Part shown: one piece after another, positions 43,377 through 59,500 of the stretch
How the letters are laid out: each line of letters starts with the position of its first letter
Position numbering within the stretch: position 1 is the stretch's first letter
NCBI RefSeq assembly: GCF_900324465.2
Contig: NC_046626.1
Coordinates: forward strand, 18,057,459-18,121,458
Source: Anabas testudineus
Lineage: Eukaryota; Chordata; Actinopteri; Anabantiformes; Anabantidae
Reading direction: 5' to 3'
Length of the DNA: 64,000 nucleotides
Notes under the pieces: generated by a model
What the model was told of the DNA's origin: nothing
The model's database searches: none
What the model saw: the letters and a program-made list of their open reading frames with translations, nothing else
Translations under genes and position numbers: made by a program

Positions 43377-46300
43377 TCACTCCGAATCACTCTCTGTGTC
43401 CTCGACCGTCTGAACAATTGGCACTTGATCTCCCCAGTCACTGCTCCGAGCACAGCGGTACACGTCTCTGGTTAAAGAAAATCAAACATGTTCGTCAGAG
43501 AACGTGTGGACTGGACAACAAAAGACAACATACACTTACCAGTTCCTGAACCACACAAACCAAACCCATTCATTTACAAATGCTGCTGCAGGACTTTTAC
43601 CTGCTGTGTTTTCTTGCCGTCACCACCACGTGCTGCAGCTGCCCATCGGAGCAGCACATCCGACAGTGGACGTGTCTCGTTCTGCGCTGCACTGGTGCGA
43701 TCAGCCTGGCCCAGTCCACACCTTCTGATTCTGGCTCGGCTTTTTCTCTCGGAGTCAGAATGAGGTAGCTGAACTTCTCTGTCTGACGGTTATTATGCTG
43801 AAAAAACAGAATATTTTTATACAGAATATGTTTCTATTTTCTACCTTCCGTCACTAACTGTTAAAAAAAATACTTTAACATGTAGTAAATAACATGTTTT
43901 ACACAGGGAAGTGAGCACGAGCAGTGAAGCAATGTAAGGAACAAAGGTAAACAGTTAATGTAATGAGACAAATGTAAAGTCCAAACACATGAGGAAGGTA
44001 GGCATTTTAAAATCCTAACTTTCCCAGCTTTGTACTTATTCCGACTTTTCCTCTTGACTTCTGAATGTAAGTAAAACATAACAAACTGAATTCACGGATT
44101 TGGATTCTTTTCTAAGCTTATAGCCACCTAGGGTTCAGTAAAAACCTTGTAGATAACTTTAGAAAAGGTCCAGGAGACTGAAACATTGTAAAATAAATAA
44201 AAACTAAGACTACATGAGAGTCTTTTCATGTTTCTGTCAAAGGTCTGTCACACACAGTATCCGCGGGTGCAGAGACTTTGTTTGTTCAATCTTACCCCAG
44301 GAAGAGGCAGAGGTTGGTACATCTGTTGGAAGTTGCAGGGTAGGACTGGCTCGCGGGTAAGTTTAGGACACATCCGTTCATGCGGACACTAAAAAGACAC
44401 CATAAGCTGTGACGCTGCTGTACAAAGTGCGGCATGCTATTTTATACAAAGATGGGATTTAAACGTACTGGAGCGAACACTGACGCTGGTCTGGAGTCAT
44501 AGACAATCTTCTCTTGTTTCTGGAGATAGAAAAACTGAAGCTGTAGTTATCAGCCAGCTTCCATTAGCTGCATTTAAAAGTGGTATTTTATTTTTTGTAT
44601 TTGAATACCTTTAATAAAGCGTCTCTGGCCTCCATAAGAATCTGATGGCCTTCTTTGGTCCCGTTTTCCACCAGCACCTGTACCAAAGAAGAATAAAATA
44701 AGATTTCCAGATACAAGAATGGTTTTAAAGACGAGTTGAAATTTATACACAACAGGACCTCACACACAAAATCCACACATATTTATTTAAACCGACCAGA
44801 TATGAGCCTGTTTTCCTCCACAGTGTGACCACTGCCTCTTCTCTCTCCTTCACATTGGGAAGCTCTGACAAGGTAAAGGCTGCGGTGACTAAGTCAAACT
44901 GCACCTGAGAGGAGAAACACTGCACTGTCAGGTCTGTATCTTTGAGACTTATATGTTGCACTTCACATAAAAATTCCAAACACAAACACAAATTTGAAAG
45001 AGGAAACACTAAAGATGCTCCTAATTTTAACAACTGTTACCCAGAAACCACTTTTCCACATCAAACCACATTAATTTGTGTCTCCGATTTATCACATATG
45101 CAGCAATAATCTGCTTTTATATCTTCGTCTGTCACTCAGAATGTAATTAATTAAATTAAAAACAGACATGACCTTACCTTAGGAGAAACAGGAAGAAACT
45201 GTCTGAAATAGACTTGTTTGATGTGGGGTTCAGCTCTTTCATTATCACCTGCTCAACAGAAGAAAAGAAATGCTGAGATTTTCTGATGAACTATTTGACA
45301 AAAGCACAGACAAAGAAAAAGCACAGTGTTTGTGTGTACCTTTGAGAAGTCGTTCTGCCAGAATATTCATCGGCCCCGAACTGTCCACACACACCATTTC
45401 CTTCAAAGTGTCGCCCCAGCATGAGTGTGACGCCCTGCAGGAGAAACATGCTGAATTTATTCATGTAAATCAGACAGAAGCTCTGTTAATGTCACAACAG
45501 TTTTGTAAACTAACCACACAACTGTTCCCAACCCAGAACCAAAATCCAGGAGAGACTGAGGGGCAAAGGAGGGATCTCGCTTCTGAATCTGGAAGTAAAA
45601 AACTGTGATTTAGGACAGATAAAAGCAGAGGTTTGACCTCCAAACACATCTAGAGGTCAGTAATCAGCACATTTTCTAGGTTTTACCACTGTAAGTGACA
45701 GTATGTTTTAGGGATCTCCACCACTCGATCATACCTCATTTAATGCTCTCCTCACTGAAGCGTAGCCCCCAGCCAGTCGAGCCGCCATGTACACCACCCC
45801 TAAGTCTTCATCATACCTGACACACAAACACTAAGCTCGTCTACATGTCACGCTCAAACAGGAGTAATCAAAATTGAAAGCTCCAAAATGTCTCTTCACG
45901 TTTGCCTAATTTAATGACACATTTTTATGCAGAATGTGTCAATATAATAGCTTTAAATAGTTTCTAATGGATCATAAAGTGATAGAATGTTTAAGTACAA
46001 ATCAGACCTGCATCGTGTCTTTAAAGACGCTTTTCTACTTGTTGGAAATGCTTCCATAAAAATCATTTATGTTAAATTAAACCAATATGTTCAGAAATTT
46101 TATATATGAATGCGAGTGTTACTTCATGGGAGTCCAGCGATAGGTTGTTCTTCTGAGCTCTGAAAGCACTTTCTTCCTGATGTTGTCTTCTAGTACTTGT
46201 TCATCTATATCTGTAAAGAAAAGCAAATTAATTTTTCAGTCTGGCTCCGTTTTATATTTTACAGCTTCAAATTGACAAGACGTTCAGAAACAACTTAATA

Positions 46301-47252
46301 GCTCAGAGTATTACACCCATCCTTCACACACATACTACACATACAGTTTGTTTAAATTTGTCCACCTGCTGCATAATAAAATGTCATTACAGTTCATTTA
46401 CTTACACGTTCTCTTTAATTTGTGGATTAATACAGTACTTTACACACCTTCTCTCTTCTCCATCGCTTTCTCCCAAAGCTTCTTCTCCAGGCTCACAGCG
46501 TTCTGCCTCAGAGTCACATCCTCGACTGGTCGTTTTCTGCTCCACAGGAAGTTTGTGAGGGTGCGAGTCTGATCTGTCAGTCGACTCACCTCAGCACCTA
46601 CAGGTGGCGAGATTCAAGCGTTGTGCATTATTTTAAAAACAAATATGTGGCATATTCCTGAATTTCCCTTCTGGGATGAATAAAGTTTTTCTTATCTTAT
46701 CATGAGATAGTCCCTGTTATAACTAAACCTACTGTGAATAATGGACCGTGCAGCTGTTTGGAGCTCTTCAGGTAGGTGCAGAGTTTTCATGTTGGTCACA
46801 CCTGGGTGTTTCCTGTGTGGTTCACCTTTTAGGTAACCTACTTTTGGTTGTGGGTGAACAGGTCCACTCATGCTCTGAGGATGAAAAATAAAATCAGATG
46901 GCTTTTTTGTTTTTTTTACCACCTCTTAAAGTAGGGTAACAGCAGCAGAACCACTGCTGGTGATTAAAGATTAAAGCAGCAACAACAGACAGTTATTCTC
47001 TAATTAACTTAATTAATTAACACCAAAGAATTAATATTGTTATTAATATATAACAACATTGTTGTTATTATAAAATAAAGCACAGTATTGAACTCAGTAT
47101 CGCCTTTGTTTCTATGACAGTGTATTTATCTGACCTCCATGGTAAAGATGCTGCGTTCAATGACACCCACAACTCGCACTCACCCTGAACCACATCTTCA
47201 CGACAGCCGCCCTCTGACAGAGGACACAGGCACCATAGCTCCGTGAAGCCAT
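43377..47252 (-). CDS. mettl17: METTL17, mitochondrial ribosome-assembly methyltransferase-like protein
   Basis: Mitochondrial matrix protein needed for small-subunit ribosome assembly. Minus-strand exons: 47184-47252, 46733-46874, 46448-46597, 46123-46210, 45735-45816, 45515-45588, 45340-45434, 45178-45248, 44797-44904, 44609-44677, 44469-44519, 44296-44388, 43601-43797, 43377-43467. All phases fit: 459 residues (human about 456). Seen: basic N-terminus ([20 protein letters not shown]) suiting a targeting signal; [36 protein letters not shown]-fold loop [27 protein letters not shown]; and CPHERMC with later CNF and CRMC cysteines, likely the Fe-S ligands reported for the family. The acidic tail ends VEDTESDSE. 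It is head to head with parp2. A decayed copy of its last exon lies at 38.45 kb. Confidence 0.94.
46660..46704 (+). repeat. LINE 3' tail fragment in mettl17 intron 2
   Basis: AATTTCCCTTCTGGGATGAA then TAAAGTTTTTCTTATCTTATC has the form of the 3' end of a fish non-LTR element with its terminal short repeat. It ends about 30 bases from exon 2. Confidence 0.55.
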
Positions 47253-48094
47253 ATCCTCGGGGTTCAAGAGGTATTTGAAATTATTTATTTTTACCTTAAC
47301 ACGGATAAGAACGGAGCACGTTAGGTTTTCACCGATCCATCAGCAAAATAATTCCGCCCCCACCTAGAGCGGAACCTTTGCTCTTGAAGTTCTGTTCCGC
47401 ATTAGATGAAACACAGGAGTGCTCACTCTGTATTTATTTTCGGAAACAGTCGAAGCTTTCTGACACACACGGTCTAAATTAAATTCCACAGCAGGTCTGT
47501 AGCTAACAGACTTTATTATTAATTAATAGATTTCTTTATAAATCCTCCCTTCAAAATGTATTTGCAGTTTACATTGTAATAAAGACTTTACAATAAATTG
47601 TTTGTTATTTTAAAAAGTGCTATTTTTCTGTTTTGTATCCCCCAAATGTTTGCCCTTTTATTACTACTAATAGCAAATGTCTAATTAGAGAATATCCAAT
47701 TATATCCAAATTATTATTGGTTGGCGATTTTTAAGTAGTTTTCTTCCTGAATTCACAAGTTAATAAACCTATGAAGGCAAATTTTTAAAAGCATCAAGTT
47801 CAGTGGTGTTTAAAATACATAATAATCAAAGAAAGACAGAAAGAAAGCTAAAACGTTTTTTCTAGTGGATTATTTTTGTACTTTAAGTTAGTTTTAGAGT
47901 ATGCAGACTATTTACCACTTCCGTAGATGATTTTAACCGCTAATAGACACGGAGTGACTCATCTTCGTGCTAAACGATCTTTGTCCACCGACCAGGAGAA
48001 GCCAGCAGTGGGAAGTTTCCCGCCGTGTTTGTTGTCATTGTTTCCCCTTAGTTACTGTAAATAGTTAATTATCTTCACATAACGTTAAACCAAC
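47253..48094. promoter_or_regulatory. Shared upstream region of mettl17 and parp2
   Basis: 842 bases separate the two divergent start codons, so the promoters must share or abut here. No TATA box or clear CpG island is seen. In mammals PARP2 shares its promoter with the RNase P RNA gene; I find no RNase P RNA core here, though that search by eye is weak. Confidence 0.5.
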
Positions 48095-51000
48095 ATGAGG
48101 CGAACAAGAAGCTCCAGAAATAAAAGTCAGGCTGCAGCAGAAACTGAAGAAGCCTCGACAAAAGCAGGTTTGTTTGGGAGGATACGTTAGCTAACGTTAG
48201 CCGCTGGACCGTCAGTAAACGTCAAGTCGGGACATGTCTGAGCGGAGAGTGGACGATAATTAATGTTTTATAACTTTAATTATCTTCACTGCAGGTTTTA
48301 ATGTTGTTCTAAAGTTTATACCGAACAACTAACTTGCTTCTTAGGTTTATGTTTCCCTGTCAAACCCATTATTTGACAGAAGTAACGTTAGCTAGCTAGT
48401 AGATACCACCACACATGCCTCTTCAAATACTCAAGTTAAAGTACTAAGCACACATCTGGAGTACTCTGAGTACTCCATGAAACTGACTTCTCAATAACAA
48501 AGTACTTTGAACATTATTGAACTTGATGCAGTTTATAACACGAATGCACATATGTCCACATGTGTTTCATAAAGGCTTCTGCACAAGTCGACTATTTATT
48601 TTAAGGTAAATTCATGTACAGATGTAAGAGGATTACTTCAAAAACATTTCCCTTTTCAGCATTTTCCCTTAAATTAGAAGCAATAAAAAATAAATGTTGA
48701 GAGATACACACCACAGTAACTTATTTTTAATAGGAAGATTATTGTTTTATATTTTACATATTTCCCTTAAACTGCAAAAAATGTGAATTTATCTCTTTTT
48801 TCTGTACCAAAAGTAAAACTACCCTTTAATCAGAATGGCTCATATCTTAATGATAAAACAGCATATTCAATTAATATGTGTAACTAAAAGTTACAGTAAC
48901 TACTTTATGTACTAAGGTAAATGTATTAAGAAACTACATCTGCAGAGTATCTTAAGTGTAGTATAGTAGGAAGTACATTATTTCCCTCCAAACTATACTG
49001 GAAGTAAAATGTAAATACTTAAAATATTACTTATTGCCACTGGTAGCTACTGAAGTACATAACAATAAATACTACTTGTTTTTCAAAAAACACTACAGCA
49101 CTAAAGCACCACATGTATGTTATGCTTGATTATTGACATTGTTTATATCATCATTGCTGATAATACATTTCTTTTTAAAATGCAGAATACACTTATTTGG
49201 CAGTTAGAAGTCTTAGCGTGTAAGTATCTAAGTATGCCTAGTTATAAACAGCTCTACTTTCTGTGTGTGATCAGTGTGGCAGTGGGAGGGAGATGATGGA
49301 CAGTGGCAACCGTACTCTCCTGCAGACTGTGACCTTTTGGACTCGGCCATGTCTGTAGGGAAAAACCCTGTCACTATGTTTCTGGGCTCTGGGACGGCCT
49401 ATGAAGTGGACCTGAAGAAGATGGTCCAGATTAACTCTGTCACAAAGTACAAGAGGAAGATTCGCTTTCAGATAGTAAAATCAGGTGTGTGTGAAGGCTG
49501 TGTTTGATTTCATGTTTGTCTATGATTTTCTGTAGGACCTGAACGACAGTAAGATCATTTTATTTTAATTTCATATAGAATTTTCCATATCAGTGTTTAT
49601 TACTTTTGTATTTTATTAGTAACTTCTTATTAGATTTCATATATTGTTTTTTAGTCAACAGTTTTTAGTAAACCAATCCAACTAAAAAAACATTTTATGT
49701 CTCGTCTCCTATTTGTCACGTCGTAAGAGCATTTTCAACTAAGTGCTAACTCTACTTAGCACTTAGCCCTACCTATCATAACAACTTTATTTGTTGTCTG
49801 CTTCAATTCTTTTGTCAGCATTGAGTATTGAAATGTTAAAAATGTATCTTCTGTTTGATCACTTGTGCCCAGAAAGTTCGAACGACGCTGGTGACTCAAC
49901 TGCTCATAATGGGAGGCCAGTTCAAGTTAAAGAGGAAGAGGAAGAGATTCAAGAGCAACCTGCAGCGAAGAGGAGGAGAGGGAAAAGCAAGAGTCAGACA
50001 AAAACAGAAGAAATGCCCAAAGAAGAAATAAAAAATGAAGGTAATGTGGATCTGATTTTGTTTTTATCATTACATGTCATGCAGAATATGGTAAAACTGT
50101 TGATGACTGTAGGAACTGTGACTTCATTATAAATTGTTTTCGGTTTTTGCTGGTTTTAAAAACATCTACTTATGCAAGATGCCGAGTGACCTCATTCATG
50201 TTTTGTTTTTGATGTCTGGATGTTGAACAGAAGTTGTGAGGACCGTGGTCATGAAGGGCAAAGCTCCAGTGGACTCTGAATGCAAAGCAAAACTTGGAAA
50301 GGTATAACATCTATGTTAACAATAGATGTGAAACTTACATGTTATTTGTGGTTTGACTGTAGGTTTTTGTGCAAAGCACTGCTCCAGTTACATTTCCTCA
50401 AGTGAGCATAACCCCAGTAATAGGCTATGATATGAGTGATGAGTGATTTGTTACTGTTGTATAAATCAACACAAATAGGGAAATGGATTTTAGTTTTTAT
50501 ATATGATTATTCTACCAAGACAGGCTTATTTGAAGTAAATAGATTGAAGTAAATAGTGAATACATCTGTTTCACAAACTTAACAGTGTCAGGACATCACA
50601 TCAGTGCTTTCACTTGTTTTTACATTTTATAAAGAATTAATAAATAAAAAAGTAAATGTTGATAAGGAAAATCCTTGTCAGCTGCAGCTACAAACAAATA
50701 TTAGTATTTGTGTTGTTTTAACCTTTAACTTTGTGTTTGTTAACTTTTGACTTAACAGAACTTCACTTTCCTAAATCAGGTGCAGTGATCTTCATTCTTA
50801 TACTGTAACAGATTTTTTCATTTGTATTTTAGGCTCATGTTTACTGTGAAGGAAACGATGTTTACGACGTAATGTTAAACCAGGTAAAATGATTAATAAT
50901 GATTGATTACGAGTTAAGTCACAGTGAGATATAACATTTTATTTGGGGTTTTTCTTACACTTAAAGCTCAAGTTCAGTTTAATGAAATCAAAAGCTGCAT

Positions 51001-54000
51001 TTTTTTACCTTTAGAAATGATGATTGAGTATATTAGTAATTAGGAATAGTTCCATATCTTTGTTTAGTTTTAAGGTTGATTTTACTCCTGCTCTACATTT
51101 TACTTGTTCCAAAATAGAAACTTCAGACTATTTTCACCCACACGTCAGTGTAAATGTGTGATAGATGTGTGATTAGTCCGTTCTAACAAAGCAGCTCATA
51201 TATTTTTGTAAATTCTAACTGGACTACAGCACTGAGTTAACATTTTAAAAACAATTTTTAAGACATTTTTAAAACATTTTTAAGCTTGTACCAAACATCA
51301 TTTCTCATTTTGCAGACAAATCTTCAGTTTAACAACAACAAATACTACTTGATCCAGCTGCTGGAAGATGACAGCTCCAAAATTTACAGTGTGTGGATGA
51401 GATGGGGGAGAGGTGAGTTTACTCTGTACTGTGAAATGTTTGTGTTTACACAGTAAAGTATAAATCGGCTATTTTCTGAAACCCAAACTGACCAAACAAT
51501 TTATCTCTCTTGTTTCATCAGTGGGCAAAGTGGGTCAAAACAGCTTTACAGCATGTGGAGGAGACCTGCTGAAAGCCAAAGATATCTTTAAGAAAAAGTG
51601 AGAATGTGCATTTAAAAAAAGAAAAAAATATTCAAGTTGTCTCACATGGAAGTGGGTTTGATAACATTTTGAAACTTGTTTGTTTTTCTACAGATTCTTT
51701 GACAAGACCAAGAACGAGTGGGAGCAACGGGCAAATTTTGAGAAAGTGGCTGGAAAATATGACATGGTTTTCATGGACTACAGCACAAATGAAAAGGTAC
51801 ATTTAGTGATGAAGATACAACAACTTGAGCATCTCTGCAACATCTATTTAATAACAGAAGCTTTTTTTTTTCACTGTCCCAGGAGGAGAACCAGACCACA
51901 GTGGATACTGCACCCAAAAAGAGGATCTGCAAGCTGGATGTGAAGATTCAGTCCCTCCTGGACCTTATCTGTGACATCAAAGCCATGGAGGAGTGTGTGC
52001 TAGAGATGAAGTTCGACACCCGAAAAGCCCCTCTTGGTGAGTCTGACAGGATCAGAAACAGAAATGTATTTGTTCCATTATACTTTACATTTCTTATTTG
52101 TCTACTAATGCTATTCTTATATTGGAATTTGACTTTATACAGAATATAAATGTAAAATGTTTCACTTTAAATCAAAGATGCAATAAAACAAGTTCTCAGA
52201 GTCATTTTATCTCCATCTGACTGTATCAGAACATTCAGCTGATCAGTAATTTCAGACCTTTCAAATAAGTATTTGTTTTGTTTTTTTCACCTCAAGGCAA
52301 ACTGACATCAGAGCAGATCCGTGCAGGCTACGCCGCACTGAAGAGAATCGAGGCGTGTTTAAAGAAGAAGGGCAGCAGTCGTGAGCTTCTTGAGGCCTGC
52401 AACCAATTCTACACCCGCATCCCGCATGATTTTGGGTAGGAAATAGGCAGCATAGCATGAACATAGCATACGGTTGTGCAACAGGAAAGCTGTCTTAATA
52501 ATGTTATGCAAGCATTTCACATTGATTTCTATCTTGCTGTAACTAAAAGATGTGACTCTCCAGGTTGAAAACTCCTCCAATCATCCGCACAGAGGAAGAG
52601 CTGAAGGAAAAAATTGAACTGTTGGAGGTAAAGTACTTTTTTGGTTTCCACTTTATTTTGTAAAAACTGTACAACATCTGTATCCACTGTGTTTTTTATT
52701 TTTTCAGGCATTGAGTGATATCCAGATTGCAGTGAAAATGGTCCAGTCTAGTGTAGACAGTGACGAGCACCCTCTGGACAGACACTACTGCTCCCTTCAG
52801 TGCAAACTGGAGTCTTTGAATTCCAGCAGCCATGAGTACAAGGTCTGTGTGTTGCTATTCATATCTGTAATATTGGTAAACATCAAGATTAATATTGTGC
52901 ATTCAGAAAAGACATGAAATTTGTATCAGTTACAACAGTTAATTAGAAATGTCAAACTGTCTATTTATGTGTTTGTTCTGCCATTGACTGAACTTATAGC
53001 CACCATGAATCATTTTGTCCATGTTTTTATGCTGTTTTTGATGCTTTATGTAAAACATTTTGAATTGCCTTCACGTATGAAATGTGCTATTTATCTATCC
53101 TAGCTTCGTATAAAAAGACTAGGATTTTTCAATAGACAATAATAGAAACAACTGTTAGTAAAATGCAACACAGTTCAGCAGCAGAACAAAACACATCGAT
53201 CGCAATGATCATACAACTAAATCATACAGCACCTCTCTGAAATTTTCAATGAAAACTGATAATTATCACCTTCATGAAGTGAGAATTTATTGCAGGACTG
53301 TTGTACCTAATACACTGTCAAATGTGTGTATAGTGCCATCATGAAAATTTACTGCACGAGATTCAGAAAGGCAGATATGCTCTGCAGTAATGTCCAGACA
53401 TGTCGGGATGTAAAATATTTGTGTATTTGTGTAGCAGATCTTACAAAGGAATACATACAAAACTGCCTGATATATATTCTTATATTGATATATTATAACA
53501 ATGGAAAGACACTAAATTTGAATCAAACTGCAGAAAACTGGATAAACTTTGTGTAGCTGATGTTGTCTCCTTGTAAAGACTTTTATCATCCTTGTTGAAG
53601 GTGATAGAGAAGTATCTGCAGTCCACTCACGCCCCGACCCATAGTGACTACACCATGACCGTCCTTGACATCTTCTCAGTGGACAGAGATGGGGAGAGCA
53701 ACAATTTCCTTTCACAGTTACACAACAGGTATTATAGGACTTAGGCCATTATTACTTTATTCTTATGCCTCTGTATCAGCAACAGTTGTCTTTGGTATGT
53801 CTGTATGTCCCTTCGTCCCATTCTTGTGAACATCCACTTTAATTCATTGATAAACTAGATACAATTTACAAGTGCTATATTCCTGAAACGTCTGGGCAGA
53901 TTTTTATCACATCTGGTAAAAACATCCACTTGAACTGTTTTTTCTTGTCACTGTGTGTGTGTGTGACTACTAGGACTCTGCTGTGGCATGGTTCCCGTCT

Positions 54001-55268
54001 GTCTAACTGGGTTGGCATCCTCAGTCAGGGGCTCAGAGTGGCCCCACCTGAAGCTCCTGTCACTGGCTACATGGTACGTAGGATGGATAAGTGGTTGGAA
54101 AGAAAAATACATTTAATTTGATAATTTTTAAAAGTAATCTGCTTCAAAATATGTAAAGTAGTAGTCCAAATAAAATAAAATACATATATAATAGTGTTGC
54201 TACCTCTGTTAAACCATAACATTCAACAAGGTGTGTGTTCCAGGATTTTTCTTTGAAATAAAATTATCTATGGACTATGTGTAATTTCTTTTGTCATCTA
54301 GTTTGGTAAAGGTATCTACTTTGCTGATATGTCTTCAAAAAGCGCCAACTACTGCTTTGCCAATCAGCACAATAACGTCGGACTGTTGTTGTTGTGTGAG
54401 GTGAGTTGATTTGTCCACGATTAATGCTTTGGTTGTTAAATGGCCTCTGTAACATTGCACTGCTTAACCATTCTGACAGTTGTAAATCACTGGATGAGGT
54501 GAAACTTCTTGTCTTACGCTCCCTGTGTGTGGTCGCAGGTCGCTCTGGGAGACTCTAACGAGCTGCTGGATGCTGACTACGAGGCCAGCAACCTGCCTTC
54601 TGGAAAACACAGCACCAAGGGCCTGGGACAGACTGGACCTGACCCTAAAAACTCAGTGACTCTGTTAGTGTCTCACTACACAGATACATGTCATGTTGTG
54701 CAACAGCAAAAAGTCATTAAATTATCCAAAGCAAAGACAAAGCAGGTGGAAGAGAACAGGGGACAAGGACGCAATACATAATGACAAACATTACATATAG
54801 AATACTTACATATATATTTAAATGTAGTCATTTGGCAGACGCTTTTAGACCGACTTACAAGTGAGGAAGAAGGCAAGCAAAATTCTAAGTCAACGAGAAA
54901 AACATCAAAGCAAAGTGCTATCAAAGAAGTGTTTCTGTTTCATGAGATGTGGAGGAGTTCTGTTGTCAGGAGTATACGTACATATATAACTTTACAGAAA
55001 CATGGTTAGGTTTCAGTCTGTTCTATAGTGTGTTTAGTGTTTGTGTGATTTGTTTTTCATCCTAAAATACATGCAACTATTATTTACCTTCTTTTGTCTC
55101 TTTCTCAGGAATGGAGTCACAGTGCCACTGGGACCTGGGGTGAAAACAGGGGTGGGTACAAACACCGGTTACTCCCTTCTCTACAATGAGTATATCGTTT
55201 ACAACCCTGCCCAAACTCGTATGAGGTACCTGCTGCGGGTCCAGTTCAACTATACTTCGCTCTGGTGA
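48095..55268 (+). CDS. parp2: PARP2 with N-terminal WWE domain
   Basis: DNA-break-activated poly(ADP-ribose) polymerase, nuclear. Exons: 48095-48167, 49275-49484, 49873-50040, 50231-50301, 50833-50883, 51316-51412, 51522-51597, 51694-51796, 51883-52036, 52297-52435, 52564-52627, 52708-52842, 53601-53728, 53974-54073, 54302-54400, 54539-54663, 55109-55268; phases fit, 650 residues (human 583). Order: basic start [14 protein letters not shown] domain about 25-95 ([16 protein letters not shown] to RKIRFQIVK); acidic/basic linker with [12 protein letters not shown] domain about 170-290 (MRWGRVGKVGQ); helical regulatory domain ([20 protein letters not shown]); catalytic domain with His in LLWHGSR, Tyr in [14 protein letters not shown] and Glu in LYNEYIVYN. 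This H-Y-E triad indicates true polymerase activity. The WWE is absent from mammalian PARP2. Confidence 0.95.
54815..54900 (+). repeat. Teleost interspersed repeat in last parp2 intron
   Basis: AATGTAGTCATTTGGCAGAC followed by GCTTTTAGACCGACTTACAA and GTGAGGAAGAAGGCAAGCAA follows a repeat I recall as abundant in fish. It lies in the intron before the final parp2 exon. Confidence 0.6.
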
Positions 55269-56346
55269 GGCTAGAACTGCAGTCTCCGTAGGATTTCCTG
55301 TCCACAAGGCCGGGATGATTCTTGATGTGCTGGTAGACACTGTGTGACTCTTGTTTTTGGGGGTCGTAGGATGTTAAACCTAAACGCACTTCGGGCTCCG
55401 GGCGGATTAAAGAAATGTTTACTTTGTTAGTGAGCTTCGAAATTAGTCAGGATTTTTCCAAAATGTTTTTGAAATGAAACTGAATCTCTTGTGTCGATTT
55501 TGCTAATATAGAACAGGCAATATCTACAGCATATTACCTTGTGTAAAATTCTAGCTGACATTTTTATGACTTTTTGACATTTTATACATGAAATGTTTAA
55601 TAGCTTAATAAAGACAGTAAGTGACACATTAATCAACAGTTAAATAAGTAGTAGATGCAGTCCTGAAGTCGAATTTGCAGTAAATATATATACATGAGTG
55701 AATATTTCAAGTCATCACCAATAAAAGTGCTTAGACTTTTCATACAGTCGGTTCTCTGCATTCTCTAGTAAAACAACAAGTTGATCTCAACATATGCCTC
55801 AGAAAGTGACACTGTGTCATATAATTCCAGAATATTTCTTGATTAGTACAGGGGGGTTACAGATGAACCAAATCACTGCGGTGAGAAGGGATTTATGTGA
55901 TATGAAGAACATTTTGCACTACTTTTTCTCCATGTTTCTTTATGTCTGTAAATGTTGTACCGTATTGCATGTTGCATATGCATTTATTATGATGTATGTA
56001 TTATAAACAGCCTTATGGATCTACTGGATTATCAGTGTCTATCTTTAATTGACATAGCATGATACATTGCACAGCAGAACTCAGTTAGGCAGGTTTGAGA
56101 TGCGTATTTAAACTGAATAAATGCAAAAGAAATTAGGAGCTAGATGTTTTTGTTTAGTTCAGTAACTGTCAAAGCAAATGATTTAGCTAAAACTGAACAA
56201 AAGACAATATTTTGTAAAAATAATCATTCATTGATTGTTTGTTACTTAAAACAGGTTGAACTCACATTATATACATTATAATAATAAAGAACATTTCCAT
56301 TGTGATTACAGGTTGGTATGTGTACATGTATTCTGTGCACACAGTT
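55269..56346. other. Convergent 3' UTRs of parp2 and the grina-like gene
   Basis: parp2 3' UTR signals are AATAAA at 55607-55612 and at 55720-55725. For the opposite gene, minus-strand AATAAA occurs near 55982. Whether the two transcripts overlap cannot be told from sequence. No other gene is seen. Confidence 0.5.
55607..55612 (+). terminator. Poly(A) signal of parp2
   Basis: AATAAA about 340 bases past the stop; a second at 55720-55725 may be an alternative. Confidence 0.5.
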
Positions 56347-59490
<3,144 letters not shown>

Positions 59491-59500
59491 TGTAGAGAAA

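Noticed and set aside
47253-49274. RNase P RNA gene beside parp2, as in mammals
   Set aside because: No recognisable conserved core by eye; absence is not proven.
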